Assembly (NCBI RefSeq): GCF_000380485.1
Contig: NZ_AQYG01000048.1
Span: 124,001 to 188,000, forward strand
Direction of reading: 5' to 3'
Length of the DNA stretch: 64,000 bases
Source of the DNA: Jongsikchunia kroppenstedtii DSM 45133
GTDB taxonomy: Bacteria; Actinomycetota; Actinomycetes; Mycobacteriales; Mycobacteriaceae
The translations under genes were made by a program, and so were the position numbers. The first letter of the stretch is position 1; each line of letters starts with the position of its first letter. The notes under the pieces were generated by a model, which made no database searches, was not told where the DNA came from, and was given only the letters and a program-made list of their open reading frames with translations. Positions 49,248 through 58,497 of this stretch are shown here, in pieces.

Positions 49248-50220
49248 GGAAGATCGCGAACCGGTCGGCCGGATCGGTCCACAGCTGCTGCACCGGCAGG
49301 CCCACCGCGGCCAGTTCGGCCGACAGCGTGTCCGGCCGGAACTTGGCGGATATCTCGGTGAGGATCTCCTCGTCGGCCGCGACGTCCACCGCCAGGTCGG
49401 CGCCGGGGATGTGTACTCGCGCATCGTGGGTGGCCCGCAGGCGCATCTCGATCCATTCGTCGTCGGCGTTCCAGACCGCCACGTGCCGATAGCTGTCCAC
49501 GTCGAAATCGGCGCCGAGTTCACGGTTCACGACCGTCAGCACGTTGCGGTTGAACGCGGCGGTGACACCGGAGGCGTCGTCGTAGGCGCGTTGCATGGCG
49601 GTCTCGTCGGCGACCAGCCCGGCGCCGAGTAGGAAATGCTCGCCGGGTTCCAATGCCGCGGACACGTTGGTCAGGAAGCGCTTTCGGGCCGTCGGCTCGA
49701 GATTGCCGATGGTGCCCCCGAGGAACGCGACCGTCCGCGGGCCCGGACCGGGTAGCGGCGCGAGCGTGCCGGTGAAGTCGGCGACGATGCCGTCGACCCG
49801 CAGGCCGGGGTATTCGGCGCGTAGCCGCCCGACCGCGCCGCGCAGTGCGGACGGGGACACATCGAGCGGCGCGTAGTGCTGCAGACCGCTGCCGTCGTCG
49901 CGGTGCGTCGACATCGCGTCGATCAGCCGTCGCGTCTTGTCCGACGATCCGGAGCCGAGTTCGATCAGCGTCGCGGTGCCGGTGAGCGCCGCGATGTCGT
50001 CGGCGTGTTCGACGATCAGCTGTCGCTCGGTCCGCGTGGGGTAGTACTCGTCGAGCTCGGTGATCGCATCGAACAGATCGCTGCCGTGGGCGTCGTAGAA
50101 CCACTTGGGCGGCAGCGACTTCGGCGACCCGGTGAGTCCGGCCCGGACGTCGGCGCGCAGCGCCTGCGCCCGGTTGTCGGTCGGGATCCGGATATCGAGA
50201 TCGACGGGGGTGGTTGTCAT
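49228..50220 (-). CDS. egtD: L-histidine N-alpha-methyltransferase EgtD
   Basis: 330-aa SAM enzyme that makes hercynine (trimethyl-histidine), first step of ergothioneine. Family blocks are SLPPKWFYDAHGSDLFD, ITELDEYYPTRTE, ELGSGSSDKTRRLI (SAM site) and TVAFLGGTIGNLEP. It is the last gene of egtA-B-C-D, overlaps egtC by 4 nt, and its final 20 nt overlap cdsA on the other strand. Confidence 0.95.
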   Translation of the reverse strand: MTTTPVDLDIRIPTDNRAQALRADVRAGLTGSPKSLPPKWFYDAHGSDLFDAITELDEYYPTRTERQLIVEHADDIAALTGTATLIELGSGSSDKTRRLIDAMSTHRDDGSGLQHYAPLDVSPSALRGAVGRLRAEYPGLRVDGIVADFTGTLAPLPGPGPRTVAFLGGTIGNLEPTARKRFLTNVSAALEPGEHFLLGAGLVADETAMQRAYDDASGVTAAFNRNVLTVVNRELGADFDVDSYRHVAVWNADDEWIEMRLRATHDARVHIPGADLAVDVAADEEILTEISAKFRPDTLSAELAAVGLPVQQLWTDPADRFAIFLSSKRL

Positions 50221-50975
50221 CGAGTGTCCTTCGGTTGCATGTTCAGTTCGCTGAGCGGCCAGGTGTCGACGTGGCCAGGTCGGGCGTGGATCAGGCTGCG
50301 GTCCGGAACGGGGGCCCACGATTCGTCCACGTCGGTCGGTTCGGAGGCAACCCACACGGCGTCCTCGGTCGCCCGGGTCCAGAGACTGTGATGCACCGCG
50401 GTCGCCCAGATCTCGTGGCCGTCGCAGAGCAGCAGGTTCAGCCGCGGGTCGTCGGTGGTCAGCAGATCATTGACAACCGATGCCAGCGCCGACTGCGGTC
50501 CGGCGGCCAGCCGATGCCGGAGGAGGATCCAGAGCGCCCCGGCGTCGATGACGGCCGGCATCGTCAGCACCTCGATCATCGGGACTGACTGCAGCAGTGG
50601 GGCGAACGCGTTGCGCCAGCCGATGATTCGGCCGTTGAAGCTGAAGCCCCAGCGATCGTCGCCGAATGGCGCGCAGGCCGCTCGATGCACCGAATCGGGG
50701 TCGGTGGCTGAGCGGACGGCCCCGATGGCGGCCATTGATTCGATGCCCGCGAGGACGTCATCGATCGCCGGGTCGCTCCAGATCGGCACCGCGTTGCGAT
50801 AGGTATGCCGAGCCCCGTCGGCCCACCAGCTGACTCCGAACCCGTCGACGTTGATGGTGCCGCCGTCGCGCATGTCCTGGGGTGCCCACGACTGCCGGGA
50901 CAGCGAATGCGTTCCGTCGGTGAGGATGTCGGCCACCGGGCGCGGCGGCCCGACGTAGGCGAGATGACGACACAT
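50217..50975 (-). CDS. egtC: Ergothioneine gamma-glutamyl hydrolase EgtC
   Basis: 252-aa class-II glutamine-amidotransferase-like hydrolase that removes glutamate from hercynyl-gamma-glutamyl-cysteine sulfoxide. The Ntn nucleophile is Cys2 (M-C-R-H-L-A-Y), and NVDGFGVSWWA and the FSFNGRIIGW region are typical. ATG 50975 puts the Cys at position 2, which decides the start. It overlaps egtD by 4 nt. Confidence 0.94.
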   Translation of the reverse strand: MCRHLAYVGPPRPVADILTDGTHSLSRQSWAPQDMRDGGTINVDGFGVSWWADGARHTYRNAVPIWSDPAIDDVLAGIESMAAIGAVRSATDPDSVHRAACAPFGDDRWGFSFNGRIIGWRNAFAPLLQSVPMIEVLTMPAVIDAGALWILLRHRLAAGPQSALASVVNDLLTTDDPRLNLLLCDGHEIWATAVHHSLWTRATEDAVWVASEPTDVDESWAPVPDRSLIHARPGHVDTWPLSELNMQPKDTR

Positions 50976-50980
50976 AGCGG

Positions 50981-52297
50981 TCAGAGGTCCCGGGCCAACC
51001 GGAATCCGGAGAAGATCTGCCGGCGGATCGGGTAGTCCCAGTTGCGGAAGGTGCTGCGGGCGACCACCGGATCGGTCGCGAAGGAACCGCCGCGAAGCAC
51101 TTTGTAGTCGGAGCCGAAGAACACCAGTGAGTATTCGTCGTACGGATAGGCGCGGAACCCGCTGTAGGGCACGAAATCTGACGAGGTCCACTCCCAGACA
51201 TCACCAATCAGCTGATGCACGCCCAGTGGTGAGGCGCCGCCCGGATAGGCTCCGATCGGTGCCGGGGCGAGGTGTCGCTGGCCGAGATTGGCGCGCGTCG
51301 CGTCCGGTTCGTCGTGGCCCCACGGGTATGCGCGGCTGGTGTTGCTGCCGGGGTCGAAGCGGGCGGCCTTCTCCCACTCGATCTCGGTGGGCAGCCGCTT
51401 GCCGCGCCAGCGCGCGTACGCCTGCGCCTCGTAGTAGCAGACGTGTACGACCGGCTGGGCGGGATCGATCGGCACGACGCGGCCGAATTCGGTTCGGTAC
51501 CAACCGGATGCGTCCTGCTCCCAGAACTGCGGCGCGGTCAGCCCGGCCTTCGTGTGGTGCCGCCAGCCCTCGGCCGACCACAGCTCTTCGCGGCCGTAGC
51601 CGTCATCGGCGATGAACTCGAGGTACTCGCCGTTGGTGGTGGGGTAGCGGTCGATCGCGTAGGTGCCGGTGGAGGCGCGGTGGGCCTGCCGCTCGTTGTC
51701 GAGCGCCCACGGATGGGTGCTGGTGCCCATCTCGAATTCGCCGGCGGGCACGATCACCTCGTCCGCTACCACCGGCGCGGCCGCGGGTGGCGGCGCTGAC
51801 GACAGCACCGGCGGGCCGCTGCGCAATTGGTGGGTGGCGAGCATGGTTTCGCAGTGCTGCTGCTCGTGCTGGGCGATCATCGCGAAGACGAAGCCGCGCT
51901 CGATCAGCGGATCACCCTGCAGCACCGCCTGATCCAGCACGTCGAGCGCCTTGGTGCGAACCTGCTGGACGTACTGGCGGGATTGGGCGGGATCCAGCAG
52001 CGGCAGCGTCGGGCGGCTCCGGCGCGGGTGCTGGAACGCGTCGTACAGGCTGTCGATGTCGCTGCGCACCGGCTCGCGCCCGCCGACGTCCCGGACCAGC
52101 CAGAGCTCCTCCTGGTTGCCGATATGCGCCAGATCCCAGACGAGCGGACTCATCAGCGGCGAGTGCTGTGCCGCCAGGTCGGCGTCGTCGACCGACTCCG
52201 TCAGCAGCGCGGTGCGGGCGCGGGCGGCGGTCAGCTCCTGAGCGAGCCGGGCGCGGAGGTTCTCGTTGGAGAGTTCGGCGGTATCGGTGACGGTCAT
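50981..52297 (-). CDS. egtB: Hercynine oxygenase (sulfoxide synthase) EgtB
   Basis: 438-aa non-heme iron enzyme joining gamma-glutamylcysteine to hercynine. The iron ligands are His58 (DLAHIGNQEE) and the H144-x3-H148 motif QHEQQHCE, in an N-terminal DinB-like fold. The C-terminal FGE-sulfatase domain contains DRYPTTNGEYLEF, WEWTSSDFVPY and GGSFATDPVVARSTFRNWD. All ligands are present. Overlaps egtA by 4 nt. Confidence 0.96.
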   Translation of the reverse strand: MTVTDTAELSNENLRARLAQELTAARARTALLTESVDDADLAAQHSPLMSPLVWDLAHIGNQEELWLVRDVGGREPVRSDIDSLYDAFQHPRRSRPTLPLLDPAQSRQYVQQVRTKALDVLDQAVLQGDPLIERGFVFAMIAQHEQQHCETMLATHQLRSGPPVLSSAPPPAAAPVVADEVIVPAGEFEMGTSTHPWALDNERQAHRASTGTYAIDRYPTTNGEYLEFIADDGYGREELWSAEGWRHHTKAGLTAPQFWEQDASGWYRTEFGRVVPIDPAQPVVHVCYYEAQAYARWRGKRLPTEIEWEKAARFDPGSNTSRAYPWGHDEPDATRANLGQRHLAPAPIGAYPGGASPLGVHQLIGDVWEWTSSDFVPYSGFRAYPYDEYSLVFFGSDYKVLRGGSFATDPVVARSTFRNWDYPIRRQIFSGFRLARDL

Positions 52298-53586
52298 CGG
52301 GCGGCGGCTCCTTCGCGGACGGTGTCTTGCGCGTGTGGGCGTTCGCCGCGGGCGATACGGCCGGCATCACGGCCCAGGATCGCGCGCAGCGTGCAGTCGT
52401 CGGTCAGGCCGGTCGCGAGCTCGGTCAAGGATGCTGCGGCCGAACGTAATTGCGGATCGTCGAGTCCGTCGACAGCGGCCTCGACCCAGCCTCCTGACGT
52501 CGCGCGGGCGATCTCGGACGCCTCGGCAACGGCCTGGGGCGTAGCGGCCAGGGCGGCCAGGACGGCGGTCGGGACGAGCCACCCGCCGGGGGGCTGCGCA
52601 TCGAGGTAGCGGACCTCCAGGTGTCCCTGCGGCCGGACGGCCCCGAAGACCGTGGTGGCGTGGTAGCGGAGGTCGGCATAGGTGGGCGCTCGATCGAGAT
52701 CGCCGCAGTTCCCGTCGATCCAGTCGCCGAAGGTGATGTCCGGGGCGGACCAGTCATCGTCGCCGCGCCGCACGCACAGCAGCGGCGTTGCGAGAACTCG
52801 TCGGGGGTAGTCGGTTCGGGGTGACCGGGCATCAGTGCCGAGGCCGGGAGCTCCGAACGTGGGAACATCGCGGACCGGGTCGAGGCCGTGCCACGCGCGC
52901 ATCCGAGCCGACGCGCTCACCGGGCCGGACCGGTCCTCGTCGCCCGCGCGGCCGCGCGAGTTGGCGAACGCGGCGCAGAGCGCGGGGCCGACATCGTGCA
53001 GCATCTGCCACCGGTCGGCGATCTCCGCGTCGTCGCGCCCGGCATCCAGGCAGACCTGTATCGCGGCCGTATTGCACATCATCCAGCGGCCGAGCGGACC
53101 GATGGCGTTGTACCGCGCACGCATCGCCCGGTAGCGGGGAACGGTGAGCACCTGGTCGGCGCGGCGCTTGTCGTCCGCGCGCGAATGGAGATGGAGCCGG
53201 CCGCGCAACAGTTCCCGCAGGGCGACCGTGTCGCGATCGATGCGGTTGCGCAGTTCAGAAACGGATTCGACTGGCTGCGAAGATAATTCGAGTTGCCCGC
53301 CGGGCTCGACGGAGACCAGGCTCCCATCGGGAAGGGGGAGATGCGGCGAGTCGGGGGAGACGCTGACAGGAGCGTGCGGCCCGAGCAATCGGGCCAGCGT
53401 CGGCACGCTGGGGCGGGATCCGTCGGGGGTCGTGGTGATCCATTCGACCTCGACGCCCACCAGCGCGGGCGGACCGACCTTGAAGCAGATCTTCGCGAGG
53501 AATGCCTCGGCGGCCGGGCGGCTGGAGACCGGCTGATCGGGGTCGGGCAGGGGCGTGTTGGCCGTGACCAGGTGTGCGTCGCCCAT
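52294..53586 (-). CDS. egtA: Glutamate-cysteine ligase EgtA
   Basis: 430-aa ligase that supplies gamma-glutamylcysteine for ergothioneine. Features are VGVEVEWITTTP, SVEPGGQLELSSQP, MMCNTAAIQVCLDAG and WHGLDPVRDVP, as in mycobacterial EgtA. ATG 53586 is the family start; the frame extends to 53691. First gene of the operon; 111 nt separate it from the TetR stop upstream, which would hold its promoter, though none is clear. Confidence 0.93.
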   Translation of the reverse strand: MGDAHLVTANTPLPDPDQPVSSRPAAEAFLAKICFKVGPPALVGVEVEWITTTPDGSRPSVPTLARLLGPHAPVSVSPDSPHLPLPDGSLVSVEPGGQLELSSQPVESVSELRNRIDRDTVALRELLRGRLHLHSRADDKRRADQVLTVPRYRAMRARYNAIGPLGRWMMCNTAAIQVCLDAGRDDAEIADRWQMLHDVGPALCAAFANSRGRAGDEDRSGPVSASARMRAWHGLDPVRDVPTFGAPGLGTDARSPRTDYPRRVLATPLLCVRRGDDDWSAPDITFGDWIDGNCGDLDRAPTYADLRYHATTVFGAVRPQGHLEVRYLDAQPPGGWLVPTAVLAALAATPQAVAEASEIARATSGGWVEAAVDGLDDPQLRSAAASLTELATGLTDDCTLRAILGRDAGRIARGERPHAQDTVREGAAAR

Positions 53587-53697
53587 GCCGGAGATCCCGT
53601 CGGTGTCGGTTGTCGTGCCGCTTGAGAGCGACGCTACCCGCCGGGTCTGACAGGCGCGGGTTCTCGCGACATCGCCGCAGTTAGCGGACACAGATCG

Positions 53698-54393
53698 TCA
53701 TGGCAGCACAGGGCCGAGCAGTTGTTCCATGAGCAGTTCGAACAGCAGATCGGGCCGGTCGAAGGTGTCGGTGCCGTACTGGCCGAAGACCTCCAGGTTC
53801 ACTGCGCCGACGAGACCGCTCCACAGTCCCACCGCGCGGGCGAACAGCCAGTCCGGAAGCGCGACGGCGAACTCGTCGCGGATGGCCGCGAATGCCGGCG
53901 CGAGTTCCGGGGCCGACCATTCGGGAGGCGGGTCCGCGGTGACGCCCGCGGCGTGCGCGGCCGCCAGCTCGCCGAGGAGCAGGGCGACGACGGCGGTGCC
54001 GGGGGCGACGGTCTGCTCGGCCGGGGCGCGATAGCCGGGCACCGGGCTGCCGTATAGCAGCGCGTACCGAGCCGGCTCGGCGACGGCCCAGGAACGAAAG
54101 GCCTTGCACGCGAGCATCAATCGCTGTCGATGGGAATCCGGGTCGATGTCGTCTAGGGCCGCGTGGACGGTGTCGGCGAGTTCTTGGTAGCTGTCGATGA
54201 GCAGCAGGGTGAGGAGATCGTCGCGGGTGGCGACATAGCGATAGACGGCCGACGACACCATGTTCATATCGCGCGCGATGGCCCGCAGGGACAGACCGGC
54301 GGCGCCGTCGCGGGCGAGGTGTTCGCGACCGAGCTCGACGATGCGTCTTTCGATCTCGGCGCGGCTCTGGGCGCGGGATTTCTTCTCGGGCAT
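53698..54393 (-). CDS. TetR-family regulator of the divergent redox gene
   Basis: 231 aa. The helix-turn-helix is GLSLRAIARDMNMVSSAVYRYVATRDDLL, and a TetR C-terminal WHG-type domain follows (LFARAVGLWSGLVGAVNLEVFGQYG). Divergent from the deazaflavin-dependent oxidoreductase gene at 54506; two palindromes between them are likely its operators. Ligand unknown. Confidence 0.88.
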   Translation of the reverse strand: MPEKKSRAQSRAEIERRIVELGREHLARDGAAGLSLRAIARDMNMVSSAVYRYVATRDDLLTLLLIDSYQELADTVHAALDDIDPDSHRQRLMLACKAFRSWAVAEPARYALLYGSPVPGYRAPAEQTVAPGTAVVALLLGELAAAHAAGVTADPPPEWSAPELAPAFAAIRDEFAVALPDWLFARAVGLWSGLVGAVNLEVFGQYGTDTFDRPDLLFELLMEQLLGPVLP

Positions 54394-54414
54394 GCCGCCA
54401 CTATTTCATAAATG

Positions 54415-54427
54415 AGAGCACTGCTCT
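54415..54427 (+). promoter_or_regulatory. TetR operator-like palindrome O1
   Basis: AGAGCACTGCTCT is a perfect 6-1-6 inverted repeat and is flanked by AAATG and CATTT, extending the symmetry. It shares the AGAGC-N3-GCTCT core with O2 at 54466-54482, 53 bp away centre to centre, in the divergent gap between the TetR gene and the oxidoreductase gene. Confidence 0.7.
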
Positions 54428-54465
54428 TGCATTTGTCGCGCGGGCGGTGCAGACTCAACAACAAG

Positions 54466-54482
54466 CGAGAGCGGTGCTCTCG
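54466..54482 (+). promoter_or_regulatory. TetR operator-like palindrome O2
   Basis: CGAGAGCGGTGCTCTCG is a perfect inverted repeat with 7-bp arms around GGT. Same core as O1. It lies 23 nt before the oxidoreductase start codon. Confidence 0.75.
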
Positions 54483-54505
54483 AAAACTCCATCGAAGGGA
54501 ACACT

Positions 54506-54979
54506 ATGAACGCCGGATCTGCATCGACCTACTACAAGGCCCCGACGGGGCGGTTCGAACGCGGAATGAACGCCTCGATCACCTGGCTGGCCCGCCATGG
54601 CATCTCGCTGTACGGCAGCTCGGAGCTGATCGTGACCGGCCGCAAGAGCGGGACGCCCCAGCGTATTGCGGTGAACCCGCTGAATATCGAGGGCGAACGC
54701 TTCCTGATCGCGCCGCGCGGCACGACGCAGTGGGTCCGCAATCTGCGCGCCGCCGGCGGTGCCGCCGAGCTGCGCGTCGGGCGCCGGACCGAAGCTTTCA
54801 CCGCGCAGGAACTCGCCGCCGACGATCCGGCCACGATCGAGGTGCTGCGCGAATACGTCCGGCGGTGGGGCTGGGAGGTCAAGGCGATGCTGCCGGAGCC
54901 GATCGATGCCGAATCGGATGACGCGACGATGGCCCGCGTGGCCGCGCAGCTCCCGATGTTTCGCATCGTTGCAGGGTGA
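54506..54979 (+). CDS. Deazaflavin (F420)-dependent nitroreductase-family protein
   Basis: 157-aa split-barrel protein of the Ddn type, starting at ATG after GAAGGGA. The F420-binding pattern is LIVTGRKSGTPQRIAVNPL, GERFLIAPRGTTQWVRNLRAAG and the C-terminal RIVAG. Ddn-type enzymes reduce quinones, nitro-drugs or xenobiotics using F420H2. Controlled by the divergent TetR gene. Convergent with the next TetR gene (6 nt). Confidence 0.9.
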   Translation: MNAGSASTYYKAPTGRFERGMNASITWLARHGISLYGSSELIVTGRKSGTPQRIAVNPLNIEGERFLIAPRGTTQWVRNLRAAGGAAELRVGRRTEAFTAQELAADDPATIEVLREYVRRWGWEVKAMLPEPIDAESDDATMARVAAQLPMFRIVAG

Positions 54980-54985
54980 GCTCGA

Positions 54986-55573
54986 CTATGGCGACTGGCG
55001 CGGCGTGATCAAGGCGAGGAGGGCGCCGGTGAGGCTGTCGGCGAACCTGCTGTCGACAGGCCCCGCGTCGGCGAGTAGTCGGTACCACAGCGTGCCGAAG
55101 AAGATCTCGACAGCGAGCGCCAGATCGGCGTCTTGCCGGATCGCGCCGCGGCGGCGGGCGCGGTCCAGCAATTCGTAGAGGATGTTGCGCCGATGCGCGA
55201 GGAACTCGGTGCGAAACGACATGGCGAAGTCGGGGTTGCGCTGGGCCTCCGACATCAGCGCGGTCAGCAACCTGCCGCTGCGTTGCGCGCCATCGACGCT
55301 GCGTCGAATGAATTCACGCAGGTCGGCGTCGAAGTCGCCACTGTCCGGTAGTGGCGCGGCGCGGCTTGCGCCCTCATTGATTGCTTCGAGGACGATGGCG
55401 GCCGGCGACGGCCACCAGCGGTACACGGTCTGCTTCGAAACCCCGGCGCGGCGGGCGATCTCCTCCATGGTGGCGGCGCCATATCCGCGCTCGTTCACGA
55501 GAGACAGGGTCGCCTTGATGATGGACCGGCGCGCAGTGCTGCTGCGGGGCCGTCCGGGAGGCCGCGGCGACAT
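54986..55573 (-). CDS. TetR-family transcriptional regulator
   Basis: 195 aa. ATMEEIARRAGVSKQTVYRWW is a clear TetR helix-turn-helix and RRNILYELLDRARRRGAIR a typical C-terminal helix. It is divergent from the pyridoxamine-oxidase-fold gene at 55679. The 105-nt gap between them is AT-rich (GATAATG, TTATTAA), so it holds promoters for both, but I could not pick a convincing palindrome. Confidence 0.9.
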   Translation of the reverse strand: MSPRPPGRPRSSTARRSIIKATLSLVNERGYGAATMEEIARRAGVSKQTVYRWWPSPAAIVLEAINEGASRAAPLPDSGDFDADLREFIRRSVDGAQRSGRLLTALMSEAQRNPDFAMSFRTEFLAHRRNILYELLDRARRRGAIRQDADLALAVEIFFGTLWYRLLADAGPVDSRFADSLTGALLALITPRQSP

Positions 55574-55678
55574 GCAGACAATATTACAAGACGATCCGTA
55601 TGATAATGTTTCTAGACGTACTGTCCTTTATTAATCTGCATTTCAAAGCCTATTCGGCGAGCATTGGAGGATTGTCAT

Positions 55679-56674
55679 ATGGACGCGGCAACCGCGGAGC
55701 TGTCGGAACTCGAGAGCGTGCTCGCCGGTGATCTCGGCGTGATTCTCGCCCAGGTCACACCACTCAAGGGAGTGGTGCTGACGCCGGTCAACAACTTCGG
55801 ATGGGACCCTGCCACCCGCACCGCGACGTTCACGAGCGATCTGGCGGCATTCAAGAAGCTTCAGCGACTCCAGCGAAATCCCAAGCTGTCGCTGGTCTTT
55901 CATGCCCGGGAGCATGGCACCGGCAGCGGCAACCAGTACGTCGTGGTTCAGGGCGACGCCGAGTTCTCCTGGGAGACGGACCGCGACGCGCTGGCGGCGT
56001 TGTTCACCGGCTGGTGGGAGCGCTCCAACGGCGATGGTCGGCGAAGCGCGACGTTGACGCCCGAGGATCTGGGCGGCTTCTTCTGGGACTGGTGGTTGGC
56101 GCCGTTCTTCTGGGACCGGGTGATCGTGCGTGTCCGGGCTCAGCGCATCATCGCGTTCCCGGACCTCGATTGTCGCGGCGCGCCGACCGTCATCGGTCGT
56201 GAGTGGGACGCCCAGCCTGCCGAATCCCAGAAGCCTCCCGCCAAGGGGACCGGCCCGCGCGTCAGCGGCGCACGTGCCGCCAGAATGTTCAACGCGCAGC
56301 CGCACAGACTTCTCGGTTGGGTGGGCACGGACGGCTATCCGGTGGTGGCACCGGCCACCGTGACCGGCACCGGCAAAGATGGCCGCCTCGCCTTGTCTGT
56401 ACCCGAACAGCTGGCGCCCACAGGACAACGGCGTGCTGGGCTCACCGGACACTGGTTCGCCGAAGGCACTATCGGACAACGGCAAATCGTCATGACCGGT
56501 TGGCTCAGCCGCGAAAGCAGTGGTGACCTCCTCTATGCGCCGCATACCAGGCTCAGCTATCGCATGCCTCCGTCGCGGTGGATGTGGCGGACCGTTGGCG
56601 GTCTCGTTGTCCGGGTGGGGATTTGGCGGGCCGGACGCTCGGGGGTGCCCGTCGAGGCGGGTGCGTCGGCATGA
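55679..56674 (+). CDS. Pyridoxamine 5'-phosphate oxidase-fold protein
   Basis: 331-aa protein; ATG 55679 is fixed by GGAGG 8 nt upstream. The N-terminal third has a split-barrel flavin/F420-binding pattern (GVVLTPVNNFGWDPATRTATFTS, LSLVFHAREHGTG, YVVVQGDAEFSWE), and a second barrel half follows from about residue 215. Length is about twice a single PNPOx domain, suggesting a duplicated fold. It overlaps the next gene by 4 nt. Function unknown; redox or detoxification is inferred. Confidence 0.75.
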   Translation: MDAATAELSELESVLAGDLGVILAQVTPLKGVVLTPVNNFGWDPATRTATFTSDLAAFKKLQRLQRNPKLSLVFHAREHGTGSGNQYVVVQGDAEFSWETDRDALAALFTGWWERSNGDGRRSATLTPEDLGGFFWDWWLAPFFWDRVIVRVRAQRIIAFPDLDCRGAPTVIGREWDAQPAESQKPPAKGTGPRVSGARAARMFNAQPHRLLGWVGTDGYPVVAPATVTGTGKDGRLALSVPEQLAPTGQRRAGLTGHWFAEGTIGQRQIVMTGWLSRESSGDLLYAPHTRLSYRMPPSRWMWRTVGGLVVRVGIWRAGRSGVPVEAGASA

Positions 56675-57063
56675 CGCGCTGGGAACGTGTGGTCCTGGCT
56701 GTCCAGCGTCACGTGGCCAATCCGATCGCGCGCCGCATCGCGCGACACTTACCTGGCGAGGCGGTCTTGGAAACCATCGGCCGCAAGTCCGGCCTACCCA
56801 GAGCAACGCCGATCGGGGGTCGGCTCGACGGTTCGACGTTCTGGCTCGTCACCGAGTTCGGCCGGCGAGCGCAGTACGTACGCAATATCGAGGCAGACGG
56901 TCGGGTGCGTCTGCAGGTGGCCGGCGCCTGGCGGTCTGGGACGGCGTCGATTCTCGACGACGATGACGCCAGGGCCCGCCTCAAGCAATTGCCGTGGCTG
57001 AACAGCCTGCTTGTCCGTCTCGTGGGCACCGAACTCCTGACCGTCCGGGTCGACCTCGACTAG
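56671..57063 (+). CDS. Second deazaflavin-dependent nitroreductase-family protein
   Basis: 130-aa Ddn-like protein: LETIGRKSGLPRATPIGGRL, FWLVTEFGRRAQYVRNIEADG and RVRLQVAGAWRSGTASI match the F420-binding fold of the gene at 54506. ATG overlaps the preceding stop (ATGA). Together with the PNPOx-fold gene and TetR it forms a small inducible redox unit. Substrate unknown. Confidence 0.87.
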   Translation: MTRWERVVLAVQRHVANPIARRIARHLPGEAVLETIGRKSGLPRATPIGGRLDGSTFWLVTEFGRRAQYVRNIEADGRVRLQVAGAWRSGTASILDDDDARARLKQLPWLNSLLVRLVGTELLTVRVDLD

Positions 57064-57111
57064 ACGACGACTGCGCGGGGTGGCCGGCTGCAGTCGACCT
57101 AGGATCGGCGT

Positions 57112-58485
57112 GTGAGCAGCCCATCGTCGTCGCGTGCCCGGTGGGTGCTGCACATCGACATGGATGCGTTCTTCGCCTCGGTGGAACAGCTCACCCGTCC
57201 GACGCTGCGCGGACGGCCGGTGCTCGTCGGTGGTGCCGGAGGTCGCGGCGTGGTGGCGGGGGCCAGCTACGAGGCGCGGGTTTTCGGCGCCCGGTCGGCG
57301 ATGCCGATGCATCAGGCTCGCCGGCTGGTCGGCGCCACCGCCGTGGTGCTGCCGCCGCGCGGCGCGGTCTACCGGGAGGTCAGCGGCAAGGTGTTCGCCG
57401 CCGTCCGCGAGCTGGTGCCGGTCATCGAAACGCTGTCGTTCGACGAGGCCTTCGCGGAACCCGACGAGCTGACCGGGGCCGATCGGACGACCGCGGTCGA
57501 ATTCGCGGAGCGACTCCGAGCCGCTGTGCGCGAGGCGACCGGGCTGGCGGCCTCGGTCGGCGTGGGCAGCGGAAAGCAGATCGCGAAGATCGCCTCCGGC
57601 CTCGCCAAGCCGGACGGGGTAGTGGCGATCGAGCAGGGGAGCGAGCTGGCGTTCCTGCACCCGCTGCCGGTGCGCAAGCTGTGGGGAATCGGCCCGGTCG
57701 CGGGAGATCGGTTGCAGCGCTTGGGAATCGACACGATCGGCGACCTCGCACGGATGTCGCGGGCCGAAGTGGAATCGGTGCTCGGCACCACCATCGGCCC
57801 GGCGCTGCATCTGCTCGCGCAAGGGTACGACGATCGGCCGGTCGCCGAACGCGCCGAGGCGAAGCAGATCAGTGCGGAGTCGACCTTCGCCACCGACCTG
57901 GTCGAGCTGGGGCAGTTGCGGCGTGCGGTGGAGTCGGCCGGTACGCATGCGCACCGGCGGTTGCTGGAAGATGGGCGTGGCGCGAAAACCGTTGTGGTGA
58001 AGATGAAGAAGGCTGACATGTCGATCCTGACCCGGTCGGCGACCCTGTCGGCCGCGACGACCGAGTTGCCGACACTGTTGGCCGCCGCAGGGCGGCTGGT
58101 ACTCGATCCACTGGAGATCGGCCCGGTGCGATTGGTCGGCGTCAGCTATTCGGGTTTATCCGCGGTGCAACAGTTTTCGATGTTCCCGGAGCTGGACGGC
58201 CCCGACGCCGACAATCTTGACCCGGTTGCCTCCGGCGATGCCGCACCGCCCGACGACGGCCCGGCGGTGCCCGAGCGGGTGCAGATCCCGGGCGACACCG
58301 TCGGCTGGCGGACGGGCGCCGACGTCGTGCATCCGGTGCACGGCCACGGGTGGGTGCAGGGCAGCGGTCACGGTGTCGTGACGGTCCGTTTCGAAACCCG
58401 CAGCAGCGGGCCGGGTTTCAGCAAGAACCTGGATGCTGCGGACCCGGATCTGACCGCCGCCGACCCGCTGCGCAGCCTGGACTGA
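57112..58485 (+). CDS. dinB: DNA polymerase IV
   Basis: 457-aa Y-family translesion polymerase. Catalytic motifs are [15 protein letters not shown] (Asp in the first position), [17 protein letters not shown], and SFDEAFAE with the second acidic pair. The fingers/thumb motif [20 protein letters not shown] is followed by [12 protein letters not shown]. The C-terminal tail of about 100 residues is Pro/Asp-rich and extends beyond the little-finger domain, as in some mycobacterial DinB. GTG start. Confidence 0.95.
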   Translation: MSSPSSSRARWVLHIDMDAFFASVEQLTRPTLRGRPVLVGGAGGRGVVAGASYEARVFGARSAMPMHQARRLVGATAVVLPPRGAVYREVSGKVFAAVRELVPVIETLSFDEAFAEPDELTGADRTTAVEFAERLRAAVREATGLAASVGVGSGKQIAKIASGLAKPDGVVAIEQGSELAFLHPLPVRKLWGIGPVAGDRLQRLGIDTIGDLARMSRAEVESVLGTTIGPALHLLAQGYDDRPVAERAEAKQISAESTFATDLVELGQLRRAVESAGTHAHRRLLEDGRGAKTVVVKMKKADMSILTRSATLSAATTELPTLLAAAGRLVLDPLEIGPVRLVGVSYSGLSAVQQFSMFPELDGPDADNLDPVASGDAAPPDDGPAVPERVQIPGDTVGWRTGADVVHPVHGHGWVQGSGHGVVTVRFETRSSGPGFSKNLDAADPDLTAADPLRSLD

Positions 58486-58497
58486 GCCGGGCCGGAT

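Noticed and set aside
55574-55678. An operator for the second TetR regulator in the AT-rich gap.
   Set aside because: Several short inverted motifs exist but none is long or symmetrical enough to choose.
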